From: Pararge aegeria | Lineage: Eukaryota; Arthropoda; Insecta; Lepidoptera; Nymphalidae | Assembly (NCBI RefSeq): GCF_905163445.1 | Contig: NC_053195.1 | Location: forward strand, 6,500,501 to 6,564,500 | DNA length: 64,000 nt | Reading direction: 5' to 3' | Shown: in pieces, positions 37,201 to 52,200 of the stretch | Layout: every line of letters begins with the position of its first letter | Numbering within the stretch: the first letter of the stretch is position 1 | Position numbers and translations under genes: made by a program | The notes under the pieces: model-generated | What the model was told of the DNA's origin: nothing | What the model saw: only the letters and a program-made list of their open reading frames with translations | Database searches by the model: none

Positions 37201-40200
37201 ACCTGCCAGTGATAATCGTTCGATCCCAGTAGAGCAATGCACTGCTATTTTCAAGAACTGACGCCGGGTCGTAGTAGGTACTATTATTATTATTTTGGTT
37301 ATTAATGGGTCAAGCTTCTAAAACTCTCCGCCCTTAGAAGGTTTACATAATTATGGGTTCATCATCATCAAGCCAGGCCATCTTGAAAGAGTTTGCTAAT
37401 TTGTATGGAGCTTGGGGACCAGTTTACCATTTTTATACATTGACCAAATTAACATGAGATTTAATTATTAAAATATACAGTATAAACATAAATTACTACC
37501 GTACATGTTACAGTTTTTGTGGTAAAACGTGTTTCCGGGGCATAATAAATGAAACAAAATTATTAACTTTAAAAAAAATGCTCAAATTGCAGTCACGGCC
37601 AAAATTGCTTAGATCGGCTTTATTTAGATAAAGATTTAAGGTTATAAAATGTCCCGATCTACCCCATCTCCTTTAAGTTTGAAGGTCAGTCGGAGAAACA
37701 CCTTAGGATGTAGTCAGTAAGTCCGATTAACTCTCTTATATCTCTACGAACCATTTATTTCCCCGCCTTCTAATTGCTTTTTTTACGGTAATTTTGCTGT
37801 CCAGCAAAAAAAAACAACCTTACCATGACGGTTGTCATCAGTCTTTGTTGACATTCGGCTCTTTGCAATACATGAATATTTGAGAAGCGTCTCTTTGATT
37901 TTTTCAACATTCTTCGATTTATACCAACCTTATAATTAAATTTACTGACGGCTGTAATTTCAATTCGATGAAATTTTATTTTAGGTAGTATCATTTGATG
38001 TTTTTGGAATAAGCTAAGTATAGATTTTGTACTGTTTATATTTATATTCAACCCTATTGCCTCCCCAATAACTGTCATATCTTCTGAACACCTTAATTTG
38101 TATAGGTTCGTTAACAATGCTCTTCTTTATCTATTCTTAGGATCTTCAATTCAAATATTAAAGAGCAATAGAGACAATATGCATCCTTGTGAGACACCTC
38201 TCCGAATCTTTTTCCATTCAGCCATATCACCTTTAATTTTTATTGCAGCTTCCTTGGATCAGTAGAGTTTGCCTATTAATCTAATTTTCTTATTCTCGAG
38301 GCCTTTTTTAGAATCTCCATCCCAATGGTAATCTGTATCAAATGCCTTCACGCAATCTATAAAACATATAAAGACATTTGGTTTATGCTCAATTGCACAC
38401 TCAGCTAATATATTAAGATTTAAAATAGTTTTCTTATTTCCTAAACCCGATATAACGCCAAATTATTATGAGACTTTAGATCGTTAACTTTATATACGGT
38501 TAAAAATAACTAATACCTTTATAGTACGGCTCATTAATCTTATACTGCGATTATCATCACCTGCAACGCCCTTGAGCTTTTTAGGTAAGTGTACGTTATA
38601 ATAGGTAAATGTTATTATTAGATTAAAAATAACACGGTTCTGAATATTATTACTTTAAGAGTTATATAGTTTTGTTTTATTGCATAAGTTAGCCCTTGCC
38701 TGCAATCTCATCTGGTGGTAAGTGATGCCGTCTCAGATGGTAGCAGGCTGCATTATGTCAGGGGCATGACAATAAACCTTTTTTTCCCCAAAATCCATCA
38801 AAAAGCACGTAAAATGCTTCATAATAACTACTAATGATTAGGTTTTTAATAGTGGTTTACAAAAAAAAAGCTATTTTTTGCTTGTTAAGTTGTTACGATG
38901 CGACCCAGTGATCGCAATTATAAAATATGAGAATGATCGCTGATTTTGTTTTTATGGCGTTAATGTCAACTATTATTTCCTTGTGACTTTTTATTTCACG
39001 ATTCTTAAGTCAATTAAAAGGGCATGTATACAAGTTATTAGGTTCAGATAAAGTTTGCTAAATGTACAAAATACTGTTCATTGAAAGAAATACAAATTGG
39101 TAGGATAGATAATACTGTATTTCTTTGTAATATTTCATTATTTAAATTTTTTAACTATTTCATTTTACTCTACTTTACTTTCAGGTAAAATGCCGCACAT
39201 AAAACCAATATGGAATATAAGATTATATATAACTACCAAACACCTAACAGGTTTAAATAAGCAAATAAAGCATCTATGTTAAAGTTTTGAAATAATGAAG
39301 TAGGTAAGTACTCTTTTTTTAATTTGTTGTTTTTATCCCCTACAAGCTAGGTTAGGTTTTAACTGCATTTTTACCTGGTGTTATGATGCAGTCTAAGATG
39401 GTAGCGGGCTAGCCTGGCAGGTGTTTGGCTGCTATAATAATAAAAAAGTAGCAGCCCTAAATTGAACGCTGATACATGTACAGTCGACCTTAATGTTCCT
39501 CCTCTCAGTGTTCCTAAATAATTGACAAAAATTCTACATTGTTTTAATGCAGTAAGCACTTACTATACAGTATAGGTATACTCAACGTACAAAATAAAGG
39601 TGGTTATTCCAAGAAAGACATTATTATCGCTCCAAAACAAGTCACACGGCGTTTTTTAGCGAACTTAAAAAATTCTTGATTCGTTTGACTGACTCATCAG
39701 GTTGTAAAATAAAATATTCGTGCCTACGAAGTGGAGTCATTTATGAAAGGTGAAGAATGTGACGCAGATTTCACGCCGCGGTTTGGCTCGCCTTCAGTGA
39801 AACCAACAAGAAAAACTTTTGTTTTTAATATTTTACAGATAAAAGTTCTATTAAATAACACAAACTTCTGTAAAAATATTTATTACTAGCTGTTGCCCGC
39901 GACTTCGTCTTCCTTTGCGATAAAAAGTATCCTATATTACTTCTAACACTTCCAAGAATATGTGTACAAAGTTTCATGAGGAACGGTTAAGTAGTTTTTG
40001 CGTGAAAGCGTAACAAACAAACTTACATTGACATTTATAATATTAAGTAGGGATGTAAATTTTTATTTAGTTTTGTTCTACATACCACTTATTGTTATAT
40101 TGATATGTAGGTTAATTCATATGAAAGATAGTTTTGGACATGTATACCTATGTAGGACATGATATCAGTGGCGTGCACTTCATACATGCACAAAAGCACT

Positions 40201-43200
40201 GCATACCCTAAAATTGAAATATAGCCCTAGGAGGATTTTTTCCATTTTCCTGGCGTATGCATACCCTGGTAAGAAACCCAGTGCACGCCACTGCATGATA
40301 TGTAGTACAATTGAAGTCTTTGTTTAAAACAATCTTTTATATGAATTTACCTTTCAACGGTATGTATAAGCTACTTATAGTTCTTACTTTAAACAAAATA
40401 AAACATCTGACCTTAACGAACATTAAAACATCTGTCCTCCCGATCCGAGACGGCCCCTAGGGTTTAATGTCCTAGGTGCATCGGTCGTTGGCTCGCAATA
40501 CTAATAAGCCTATGCACTAGAATAGAACTCGCACTGCAAGGATGCGATGTCTAAGGTAAATATAATAGATACCTACCTACTAGTATTTATGGCCTTGTGT
40601 CTAGTTCCTACAAAACTGCCCAGTAAAACGATAATGGTACCACGAAGCTTGTAGTTGAATTCACTTCATTAGGACTTCGGTTCTTTAGGGGGATCGAGGT
40701 CGATCCCCGGTACACTCCTCCCTCAATCTTTTCAGAGTTTTGTGGCCAATGTGGTCGACTACGGCCTAACCCTCTCATTCGGAGAGGAGACCCGTGACTG
40801 TGATGGGCCGGAAATATTGATGATGAAGATATATATAATTGTATCGGTGGTGACTTGTAAAATTCGATGTATTGTAATAGAAATCCCTGTACGCTATAAA
40901 ACTCAGTGCCACGACGACAATAGTATGGTGCAACATTAGCATAACGGTAACCACAAAACGGGTTGGCAACGTGATTTTGTGGTTTAGCACAGGTTAGGTA
41001 AAGCGGTATTGTTTACAAGTTGCACAGGGCCAAATTAACAATACAAGGATCAATATAAATCCGATGTCAATGTGTTACATATACTAAATTACATGCAGTG
41101 ATAGGTTAGGATTGCACCCCTCTCATTCGGGGGAACGGGTTTGATAAACGATGCCCGACACGTCCACGTCAAACGCACTTTAATTTTTTTATTTTTCTAC
41201 TACAAGTTAGCCCTTGACTGCAATCTCACCTGGTGGTCTCGTTCTTATGCAGTCTAATATGGTAGCGAGTTAACCTGTTACGGAGTATGGTAGTCGTACC
41301 CTTTATTGGTTCCAAACAAATGGTCTGAGAAGAAGCCCACAACGAACTTAGCCGGTTGTTATTTTTTTTTGTTGTCATCATGTGAGATGATCATTTAAAA
41401 TAATTTAAAATTATTAAAAAAGCAACCGTTGGTTAGAGCAATAGTTTACACCGAAGCATTTTTATCGTTGACGTAGTTCTTAATACTATAATAGGACTTT
41501 TCTATAAGCTTACGTTACGTAATACCAACTGTTAATGACCCAAGTACTTGTTCAAGTACTAAGAAAATTTCTTATAATTATTTAAACTAGATAGCCAGAC
41601 AAAGAAGAGGCTCTGCAATATGAACATTGTACACCAAAATATACAGAGCTTAACCGGCAAAGAAATTGAAATAGAACTGTTTGTGGAAAAACTCAATATA
41701 CACATTCTGTGTATTACTGAGCATTGGCTCACTGGAGCACATCTAGCAGTTAACATAAGGAACTTGGAACACTAAATCGCTTATCGGCACGTCTTTATTA
41801 GTAGGGTGGTAAGTAGCCACGGCCAAAGCCTCCCAGGACATCGGACCAGACCAGAGAAAATTCAGAAATTATAAATTACCAAATTGCCCCTCCCGGGAAT
41901 CGAACCCGGGACCTCTTATTTAAATTAATAGCGCAAACCGATCCGCCAGTGAGGTCGTCAAACTTTACTTAAGTAATGTGCGATTTAAGCAATTGAATAT
42001 CACTTGACATGCCTGAGAGCCCTCTATAATTATCTTGTGTCAATATTCCATCAGTCAGGGACTATAGTTCAAGATCATTTTAGTCGGAAGCACGCATTGA
42101 ACGAATACAAAAGCTTTTTGTTCGCGATCAAAATATCTAATTTTAATCGTTATCCTAATAAGAGCAGTTAAATGGTTTTGTTAAAAATGCAAGATAATAT
42201 TTTCAAGTTTATTATCAGTTTTCGTCACGATCAATGTTCTTCGTTCAGGGTTAAAGATAAAACAACGCGTAATTTGTTTTTAGAGTTCCGTGCTTTATAA
42301 TAGCGAATCAGCAGGAGTAGTACAGGCAGGAGACAAAAATTATATCCCCCGATTATATCCCCTGACAAGGGATATAAGTAACGTCCACCTGCTTAAGCAT
42401 GCGAACATGGAATACTGTATTCACTATATAATAACTATCTAAAGAAATTGGGTTTTAAGTTCGTCATTTTTGTCATATAAAAAATACACAGCTTATTTTT
42501 TAAAGTAGCTATCTACTAATCTATCTTCTTCTTCTATATATATATTTATATATATATAAAAGAGAAAGTGTGTGGGTATGTTCCGTATAGGCTCCGAAAC
42601 GGCTGGACCGATTTCAATGAAACTTTCAGGGAATATCCGGGTTGACCGAGTAATCCTGTAAAGTTTGGTGAAGATCGGAGCACTCCTATTTTTGAACTGT
42701 CAAACTGTCAAATACAGCTTTTATTGACTTTGATGATATTCTATTGTTGGGTGTACATGGGTGTAGATAATCATCTTCATCCGCTTGAGAAGAGAATAGA
42801 AGAGAATGAATACGGAGATAAATAAATGATTTAATATATTATGAGACTTAAATTAAAAATTTAATGATGTCAGTTTATTGTTTAAATGAAATAAAGCAAA
42901 ATCTAGCCCGGCGAAGCGGGCTGGGTACGCTAGTATTTTATACGAATATGTTATAAATAATTGATGAGCACAGAACCCTCACCACGTTAGTTCGACTCTG
43001 AATTACCGATTTTTATAATGAAGTAAGTATCTAGAATATTACGTTTGATTTTTTCCATCATTCTGTTGATAAGACCCTTTAGCCTCTGTTTACTGATGGA
43101 CATGTTTAAATATATACTATATAACTAACATTGATGCGTTGCATTCTGCGTGTTTTCTACAATTACGATTAGGAGTATGACTAAATGATTAGGGCTATGT

Positions 43201-46200
43201 TTTTTAACGGCTTTGGTTACCATGCAGAGATCGCTATGTAGCAATAAGGCTGCCAAATTGTACCCTCTATCTAACTTGTTAGTTTTCTATATCATTATTT
43301 TATTTAATAATAATAATAATAATAATGTGATAGTGCAGTGGGTCGGGAGCTCGACTTCACTTTCAAGTTATGTGCGTTTTAAGTAATTAAAAATATCACT
43401 TGCTTCGAAGGTGAGGAAACCTGCATGCCTGAGAGTTCTATATAATGTTCTCAAAGGTATATGGAGTCTACCAATCCTGATATTAAGCGATGATGCAGCC
43501 TAAGATGGTAACCTGTTAGGGGTATGGCAGTTATACGAAACCCATACCAGAACGCTAAATCGCTAAGCGGCACGTCTTTGTCGGTAGAGTGGTAACTAGC
43601 CATGCCTCTCTGTCCTGGTAGGCCAGACCAGAAGAAATTCTGAAATTGTAAAATTCCCAAATCGTCCCTGCCGAGATCGAACCTGAGAACTCGCATAAAG
43701 CACAGTGCTCACCGCTGCGCCAGGGAGGTCGTTAAAGTGGGAGGTGTTAAACAGAGGTGTGTCGTTGTTTGTCACTCTTTTGCGCTAAAGAAGCTGAATT
43801 AATTTAACACACGTGAAACTTGGACACACTAATAGACGGGTGAGTGAATTAGCCCAAAGAATATCATCTGTTATTGCTGGGATATAATTTTTATAGTTCC
43901 GCGGGATACACTTCGCAAGGCATGCAGTGAACACGTTTTGCAACGAGCCCTCCTGTGTCCATCGACTTGCGGTGCCTGTAATCACACTGGCGCCCACGCT
44001 CTTCAGACAGGTACAGCATTGCAGCAAAGCTACCTATTTGGCGGGAGAAAAAAGCATGGCGACAGTACTTCCCCGGACGAGCTCTGTCACAAACTACAAA
44101 CTCTACTAATATTAGAACTTTATAACCTGTTCAAGGCAATAAGTAGGTCCTTTGCTTATAACTTATCCGATCGTCCTAAAATTACAAACTTGACAATAAC
44201 CAAACAATTTTCCGGTCTCATAATTATTGAGACCGGCTTTGAATTTAAAACTGGAAACATTTCCTTATTAAAACAAATATTTAAATGTTTCTTGATGCTA
44301 GAGCTAGTAGGTACGAAATTTATTGTTATGGCCCATAAATTTACCTATTGCTGGTTCCAGTTTATGTACCTAATGAAGTAATATTATCCAGTTTAATTTC
44401 CGTTACTCATCCGCACAAACATAACTATGTTAAGTAGCATACATTAAATGATGCCAGATAAAAAACAACATCACTGATTCGATTAGGTACATTCTTAACA
44501 AAAAACTTTATTACTGAAACGTAAAAATTCGTTACAAGTTTTAATTAGGTTCTAAATATACTTAGGTATCCCTTAATTAAGCCGTGGCCTAGTTGGATTG
44601 CATTTTTTTTAGCGGGTGGAAAAACTTTATTGCTACCTCCAACCCTTGGGCAGGTCGGAGGTTATGTGGGACTCCCCCCGCTATACCAAAACTAAAAACC
44701 ACCACGGCATGACCTTCTTGTTTGCTTTGTTAGACGCCCGGGGAACAACATTGCTACCAACCACCCCAACCGATTGTTCGGGCTCCCGCGCTAGCGAGGA
44801 CGGGATCAGGACAGCTTAAACCCCCCCTCAAACTGTAGAGAGGCTTATATAGTGACGCCGCCTCCCAAGAGAAGCTGGCGAGCGGCAAATTTCCGCCGTC
44901 TTCTTCCCACCAGCACGCACCACTGACTTTTCGGAGTTATGTGTGTTTTTAATTTGAGCTATTAAAATATCACTTGCCTAAACGGTGAAAGAAAACAGCG
45001 TGACGACAGGTTCAGGCTTCACCCATAAACATGGAATATTAATAAAAAACAATTTACAAATTAACTGAGAAAATCAAACGTAAATATCCCAAAAAAAACA
45101 ATTCTAAATGTCAAAATCATTAAATAATGGATATTAAGATTCTGTGCTATATTTTTACTTCACAAATGTTCCGCTTGCATCACTGTTCATATTGTTTACA
45201 CAAATTTTAGATTTAAGACTATCTACCGGAACACTACTCAATTGAAAGCGTGCAATAACAATCACCATATCTATAAAGAGATTGATATAAGCTCGCGTAC
45301 TTTGCGAAAATTTCAGTGCCTAGTTAAGTGTTTAGTGGCAACAGGTACAAGTAATTAGTTAAGGTTTAAGTACAGGATGTGCAGACAAAAATATGTTTGG
45401 CATTCGTACTCATTTCATAAACTTCCCATTATTCAAGTAACATAAAGGTAAAAAAAGATAAACGACTTTGTCTTTGTTGTTTTGTGGGATTAACGAACCA
45501 AAGCGCGTAAAATCATAATGATCATATTATTATAAATTAACTTTAACGTCCCAACAGTTGTTCAACTTTGGGTAAATAATTAATTGGACAATAAAGAAAC
45601 ATATATAATAACATTTTAACCCGGTGCCAATGTACAGAAAATTACAGACGATGACGCTGGGTCGTTTTAATCCTGAATTTAATCACAAATTTTAATGTTA
45701 TAGTTTGAGTCTCGTTAAAGGAGGCTGAAAGTACTTACTCTTAATAATAATGTATATAATTCTAAATCAAATAAATATGTTATTCATGAGCATATTTCTT
45801 AAAAAATCATTGTCCGTGTACACGATTCGCCAGATTTTTTTCGGTAAAAAAATTACAAATACCTCTAACGAAAGTTTTAAGTACGGTTTTCTTGGTGTTT
45901 TTTTTATATTTTGGGATAAAATATTAATTTGATTTAAAATCTTAATATATATAAATCTCTTGTCACGATGTTTGTCCGCGATGGACTCCTAAACTACTTA
46001 ACCGATTTTAAATTATATTGGCACACCGTGAGTAGTCTGTTCCAACTTAAGAGATAGGATAGTTTAGATTTTTAATTATAGTCGCAATTTTATTTTATTG
46101 CAAATTATTTTTCTATAATTAATTGACAGTCACATGTTATATATATATAATACTACTATACTAATTTAAGGCTTAGCGATACTGAATGCTTTAAAAACAA

Positions 46201-49200
46201 AATAAAACACAGACGAAGTCGCGGGCAACAGCTAGTTTATTATAAATTAAATTTTGCACAGGGTTATTCTTAATCTATTTATATGGATCTATCTACTGGA
46301 CTTTCTCAAAGGAGGGAGGGTTGTAGAGCAAGTACCCACTTAGCTGCTTAAAGGCAAGTTGGTGGGCTTTAATGATTACTATCACGTATGACCGGGACAG
46401 ACAGTTTAACGCGCACCCTGAGACACGGGGGTGGTCAGAGCCTATTTCTAAATTACGGGCTGGGCCGAGATTTTCCTAACAGAAAACTCCTTAATCCCTA
46501 ACAATTTTTGACCCGCCCTAGGAATCGAACCCAGAACCTAGTGATCTGCAGTCACTAGACCAATGATGCAGTTAGGTGAGGGGTTTTTGATGTACAACTC
46601 CAGAGAGTGACACGGACGGTGAGATTAGCTTGGAATCTGTACCATTCAATCAAAAGTTCCATTCCTTGTAAATATTTCAATTGTCAATCATATTATTTCA
46701 AAGTCGATAATTGTTTTTATCGATTAGAGATTTGGTTAGTCCAAATCGGTCATCAATAAAAAAAAGATAATAAGCCATACACGTAGTTTAATCTGATCGT
46801 ATTTAAGATAGTACTTTTAATAGATTTTCGATAACTTATAAAGTTACTTATTATGGTAATAATTACCTTTGAATTATGGTAATAATTACTTATTACTTTA
46901 TTTATCGAGTTTGTTTATTCGCTACCGCTGTGCTTTTGGCGCTGCGGTCCCAGGTTAAATTACCGGCAGAGGAATATGTAAATATATGTAATATCTATTC
47001 AAGTCTTTAACGTCAAAGATGTGCCAACGAGCAATTTTGTAGAAACCTATATTGGGAGTATTGGCTTAATATAACTGTCATATCGCTATGTTAAATTCAA
47101 ATCCAAAAATATTTTATTAATGTAGACGTTGTTACAGGCATTTATGAAGCGTTCGTACAATGAACATGTTACACTAATGTTAGTGATGCTGATAACTGCA
47201 TTCTTTAACTTAAAACTAAAGCTGGGAGGGTTCCAAACACGCCCTGGTCTAAGAAGAGCCCATAACAAACTTAGGCAGGTTTTTTTTTGTTATCACCATC
47301 TCACAGTCTAGTTAATGTTGATCTATGAAGTTAGAGTTGTCAGTCCATTAACATCTTACACTGCATGATCACTTACCATCAAGTAGGATTGCAGTCAAGG
47401 GCTAACATAGAGGAATAGGAAATGAAGCCTTCATTCTTATTACAATAGTAACGCACTTATAACCCTGAATTAGTGACGTAAGGTTTGTATAGGTATAGGT
47501 AAAGAATAATTTTAAAAGGGCTAACTAATGCTAATGTTACAGTAAGTTAAAAAAAAATCCTAAATACCTAGGTATTTCCCCAAAAAAGTATCGACATCTT
47601 TTTGAGAAATAACTCTCGCGAACATTTTCTTGAAAATTAATAAAATTATGCAGTGATACAATTAATTTTAAAATATCTTTAATAGTAAGTATAAGATTGC
47701 AATAGAAATTATATTTACTTTTTGCTTTAACTCGGAAATTAAAGAGTAAGCCTCCGTCTTTGTAAAGTGGTTCAAATATGGGAATCAAAATAAGAGGCCT
47801 TGATACATCGGGCAAGTTCACTCAATTAGGTCTTGTCTGGAGGACATTGAGATAAGATTATTTGGGTCGCTGTAGATTGATTTAATTAGTAAGATGTAGT
47901 TACTATAATCAATTATTTGTAAATATAATATATCGGTAAACAAAATATCAAAATATTATATACTATATCCTTAACGTTTAATTAAAATTGGCCACTCAGT
48001 ACAGCCAATACAGATAAATAATTTTTTGACAAAGAGGATACAAACACTAAAGCTTCACATAATGTGTTACAATTGAAATCTGCCAACCCCCATAAAGGGT
48101 AGGTTACTCCATGTTAAAAATATAAATCTACCTGCCAGTGAAAATCCAGTCAAAATTATTGGTTTAGAACGGACGGACAACTCCATTTGAAGAGGATAAG
48201 AACGATATTTTATTGCTGATAAATTCTGAACAGATTTTCCCAGACTAAATGCCGCTGGATACAAAGATAAAAGTTTGAGGATACGGTAGGTAAATAAATC
48301 GTACTAGATTCGGAATCGCATATAGGAAAGAGGTAATTAGAGAATTGACCCAACAAATTGCCGCAACGCTAGTTAGGGGGCTTAAGTAGGGATTTATACT
48401 GGACCAATTGCCCGTGACTTCTACAGGGCATCGTATCAGAATCTGCGTTGGTTAAAATTGTGTAAAGGAATTAATTCCGTGGAATGGGCAACATTTCGAC
48501 CGTTCGTTTTCATTTGAATTGAAAAGAGCATACGCTTTTGCGCAACAAGTGGTTATTGGCGCAACTTTATCAATAAGGCTGTTACAACTTTTTAAGAAAG
48601 TCAACTGCAAGACCTTGATACTAAACGCCTTTTAGTGCGTTTACACTTTCGCTGCAGAACCTAGTGTAACTAGGTTCTGGAAAAACCGCATTGCTAGCAT
48701 ATGCAGAAGACGAAAGTACCCGATTATATCCACTGACAATGGACAGGTATAATTTATTTGTCCTATTGCCAAAGTATGGCTGAAAAGTAGTAGATCACCC
48801 CCGTTATTTCCACCCGTGAGACCAAGCTTGGAGAGTAGATAAAACTGTAGGAGAACATACATTTTGTGCTTTCCACGTGGAGAAAATGACTCATGCCCAT
48901 TCTCGCTAAGACTCGCAGCACGACGAGTCGTATCGATATATAGCAGACCCAAAATAGCTTTTATATAGTTTGCGAAGATGCTGACGTTTAAGGGCTTTAC
49001 AAATAAACGTGGAATAACGTCTTAATATTCATTCAGTGTTTTATCACGCTCTAACATTTGAAAGGAGCTCTCAGTTGATGTAAGACAAACCCCTTCGTAG
49101 ATATTCCTATAATTCCCAGTCCTTACAACTGCTACTGAGAACCCTCCTAATTTTTTTGAAATCAATCAAGAGAAATTATTATAATTCCAAATAAATAAAA

Positions 49201-52200
49201 TTTTATTTCAGTTATATGCAAAAGAAACCTAATAAAAATTGACTACCCTAGTTAATTGTAATGACTTGGAATCGCAATAAAATGTTTACATATTTGTGCA
49301 TATTAATGTTTGTAAATTATTCATTTAATACTACTATTATACATTTATTAACCGCGACTTCGTTCGCGTAGATTTTATTCCCGCACGCTCGTTAACAATT
49401 AGGTACGTTTAGTACATGTCGTTTTCCATTGTAAAGCTGTTTGCCCGCGGCATGGCAGGCTAATTTTCAATTTTTAGTTATAATGGTCTTTTCCATGACA
49501 AAGGCTACATGCTTGCCAAACTTCATATAAATCCGTTCAGCCGTTTTTGCGTGATTGAGTAACAAACATCCACACTTTCACATTCATAATATTAGTAGGA
49601 TTATCTTGGATAGTAACATTTAAACTTATTAAGAGCTGATATTATGGTTGTCACTGCGTATTTTTTACAACAGTCATTTGTACAATAATTTCTCTAAAAG
49701 TATTGCTCTCAGGAAAGGTTTTTGAACAGTAGTATAATACTCTGTGTCCGGCGTTTACACACTCGTTAACATTGTGTCATAGCATAGTTGTTGTTGCCTA
49801 CAACCTTAATAAAAAACGAGGTACCTAATGCAGAGCTATTTTTATAATAATAAATAATCGGAATGGTTACGGCGATTAGCACATTCAAACATGCATACAC
49901 GCAAAAGAATCCTCTTAACTTTTTAATTAAACCGTATTCTAACATACAGACACGCATAAAAACTTTTTAGCTTTATAATAATTATTAATTATAATATTCG
50001 GCCGTTATGACTGCGGGTTTTACGTTCCCTTCCTAAGCATCTTAATTGAATTGATACAAAGGTATATTAATAATCACTATTGTATGTAATTTTTGGTAGT
50101 TTTAATTGCAAGTAATTTTTGTAATTGTTTTTTTTTTATAATTTTAATAAATTCCGTTTTGATATCCTCAATGCACAAAAATATTTTATGGTAGAGCTTG
50201 TAATCTTGACCACTTAATAAATTAATTAGTTTTATTACTTTGACTGCTAAACTATTAATTCACTGTATTCATTAAAATAGCCAAGTTGTGTGCATACATA
50301 CTTACTTTGGGTTTTAGACGTGAAAAAACTTGGTATTATTTATATTTCGAACAGACTATTATCATAGCTATTACCTGTCCTTAGTATATAAAAATAAATA
50401 AATATATTTACCAAATGATACGGCTGAAGAATCAATCGGTCATATTATTGCTGCGACCCATTTAATAATGATACCAATGTCACAGCATGATATTATAATG
50501 ATATTATTTACGCACCAATAAGGTCATTGGTAAAATATTGTAGGTTATCAACTAAGTACAAGGTCATTAAGAAAGGGGTATTAAGACACTATCTTTTACA
50601 AGTAGCGCTCCATTTGATCGAATGATTTTAATTTAGAGGAAACTTAAATTCAATTTATTTTCGTTTTACAAGTATTTATACAGTTATAAATTTTAATATT
50701 AATCATCGTCATCTTTATAATCATTATCATTATCATCTAAACCGTTTATCATCCACTGGACATAGGTATTTTGTAGGGAGTTCCAAAATTCACGGTCCTG
50801 GGACGCTTGTCTCCAGCGGCTCCCAGGGTCTCGATTGGTGTCTGTCAGTGGCATGCATAGAGGGTATGCACAGGGTATAAAATGAAGATAATCTACTAGT
50901 ACGAGTTACGGTCCTGGGACGCTTGTCTCCAGCGGCTCCCAGGGTCTCAATTGGTATCTGTCAGTGGCATGCATAGAGGGTATGCACAGGGTATAAAATG
51001 AAGATAATCTCCATTATGAGTTATAAATACTTAAGGTTAGGCATTGTAAGAGTTATAAGCCTACCCTTAAGTATTTATAACTCGTACTCGTAGATTTCGG
51101 CGTGCTGGTGTCTGTCCACCACGTTGGATGCCGACCAAAGCTGCGTTTAACAGTGCAGGGTCGCCGTTTGAGCACCTCGGAACCCCAACGTCCCTTCAGC
51201 TTCGCGATTTGCTGAGCTATGTCAGTAACTCTAGTTCATATGTTCTAAGGATCTCCTCAATTCTGATTTGATCACATAATGATACATACTCCTAGAACAG
51301 CTCTCGCAATCGCCCGCTGAGTGACTCTAAGCCTTCTTATAGTAAGCGACCATGTTCCAGATCCGCAAGTCATCACTGGCAGCCCGCGATTTTTGTTTAT
51401 CTTATAGATGGAGGCAAGAGTGACGGATCTCCTCAATTCTGATTTCTATACATAAAGATAGATACTCTTAGCACAGCTCTCTCAATCGCCCGTTGAGTGT
51501 TTCTTAGCCTTCTTATGAGACCCGTAGTAGGCTACCATGTTTCAGATCCATAAGTCATCACTGGCAGCCCGCACTTTTTGTTTATCGTATAGATGGAGGC
51601 AAGAGCGATGTCCGTAACTATATTTACTAATATATTTTTTTTTACTTTAGTTCTGTTTGAATAAAATTTGTAATTGGCTATACTCTACTACTTTAACTGT
51701 TCTCTTCTATCGTCTGTATTAGCTATAAGTTTTCCTAACAAATAGAATAAAATAAAGTAATTTCTGATCTGATCGCGTAATTTCAGTTCTGGTTAGTAAT
51801 TTTAGTTCATTTCAGTTTAGGTTAGTTTATAATTGGAATGATCTGAGATTCAATTTACTCGTGTATATACTTATGCGTATTAACGTGTGTAAATTACCTA
51901 TTATATTAATATTTTCTAGGACCTTAAATTTTTTTTCTGCTGCAATAGAAATCCTTGCCCCTAACTTGACCTTATTTAAATATTCAACCACAATTTGTGT
52001 AGGTGTAAATTATGGTGATTAACGTATTTTACGAAAACTTTGTACTGTTATTTCTATACAAATAGAAAAAATTGTTAAAACAATAGTTTTTTTTATTATA
52101 ATTTATACTTTAATCCTTCGTTAATACGGTACGCTCTTTCCTGTTAGCCTTGGAATTAGTAAAGCGGTGATAGCCTACTAGTTCGATCACACCAGTACCT

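Larger units (their letters stand above)
50740..51249 (-). mobile_element. RTE LINE 3' part, invaded by a MITE
   Basis: 'GGACATAGGTATTTTGTAG', 'GCGGCTCCCAGGGTCTCG' and, right of the MITE, 'CCACGTTGGATGCCGACCAA' and 'TTCGCGATTTGCTGAGCTAT' are the RTE C-terminal region in reverse. Not coding-competent. Confidence 0.7.

Noticed and set aside
43938..44381. 147-residue open frame
   Set aside because: It starts in the family G repeat, shows no domain and no splice-supported context. Probably chance.
44616..44819. Small GC-rich gene
   Set aside because: The GC-rich block recurs at 22145-22195 and has no start context or domain; treated as a repeat fragment.
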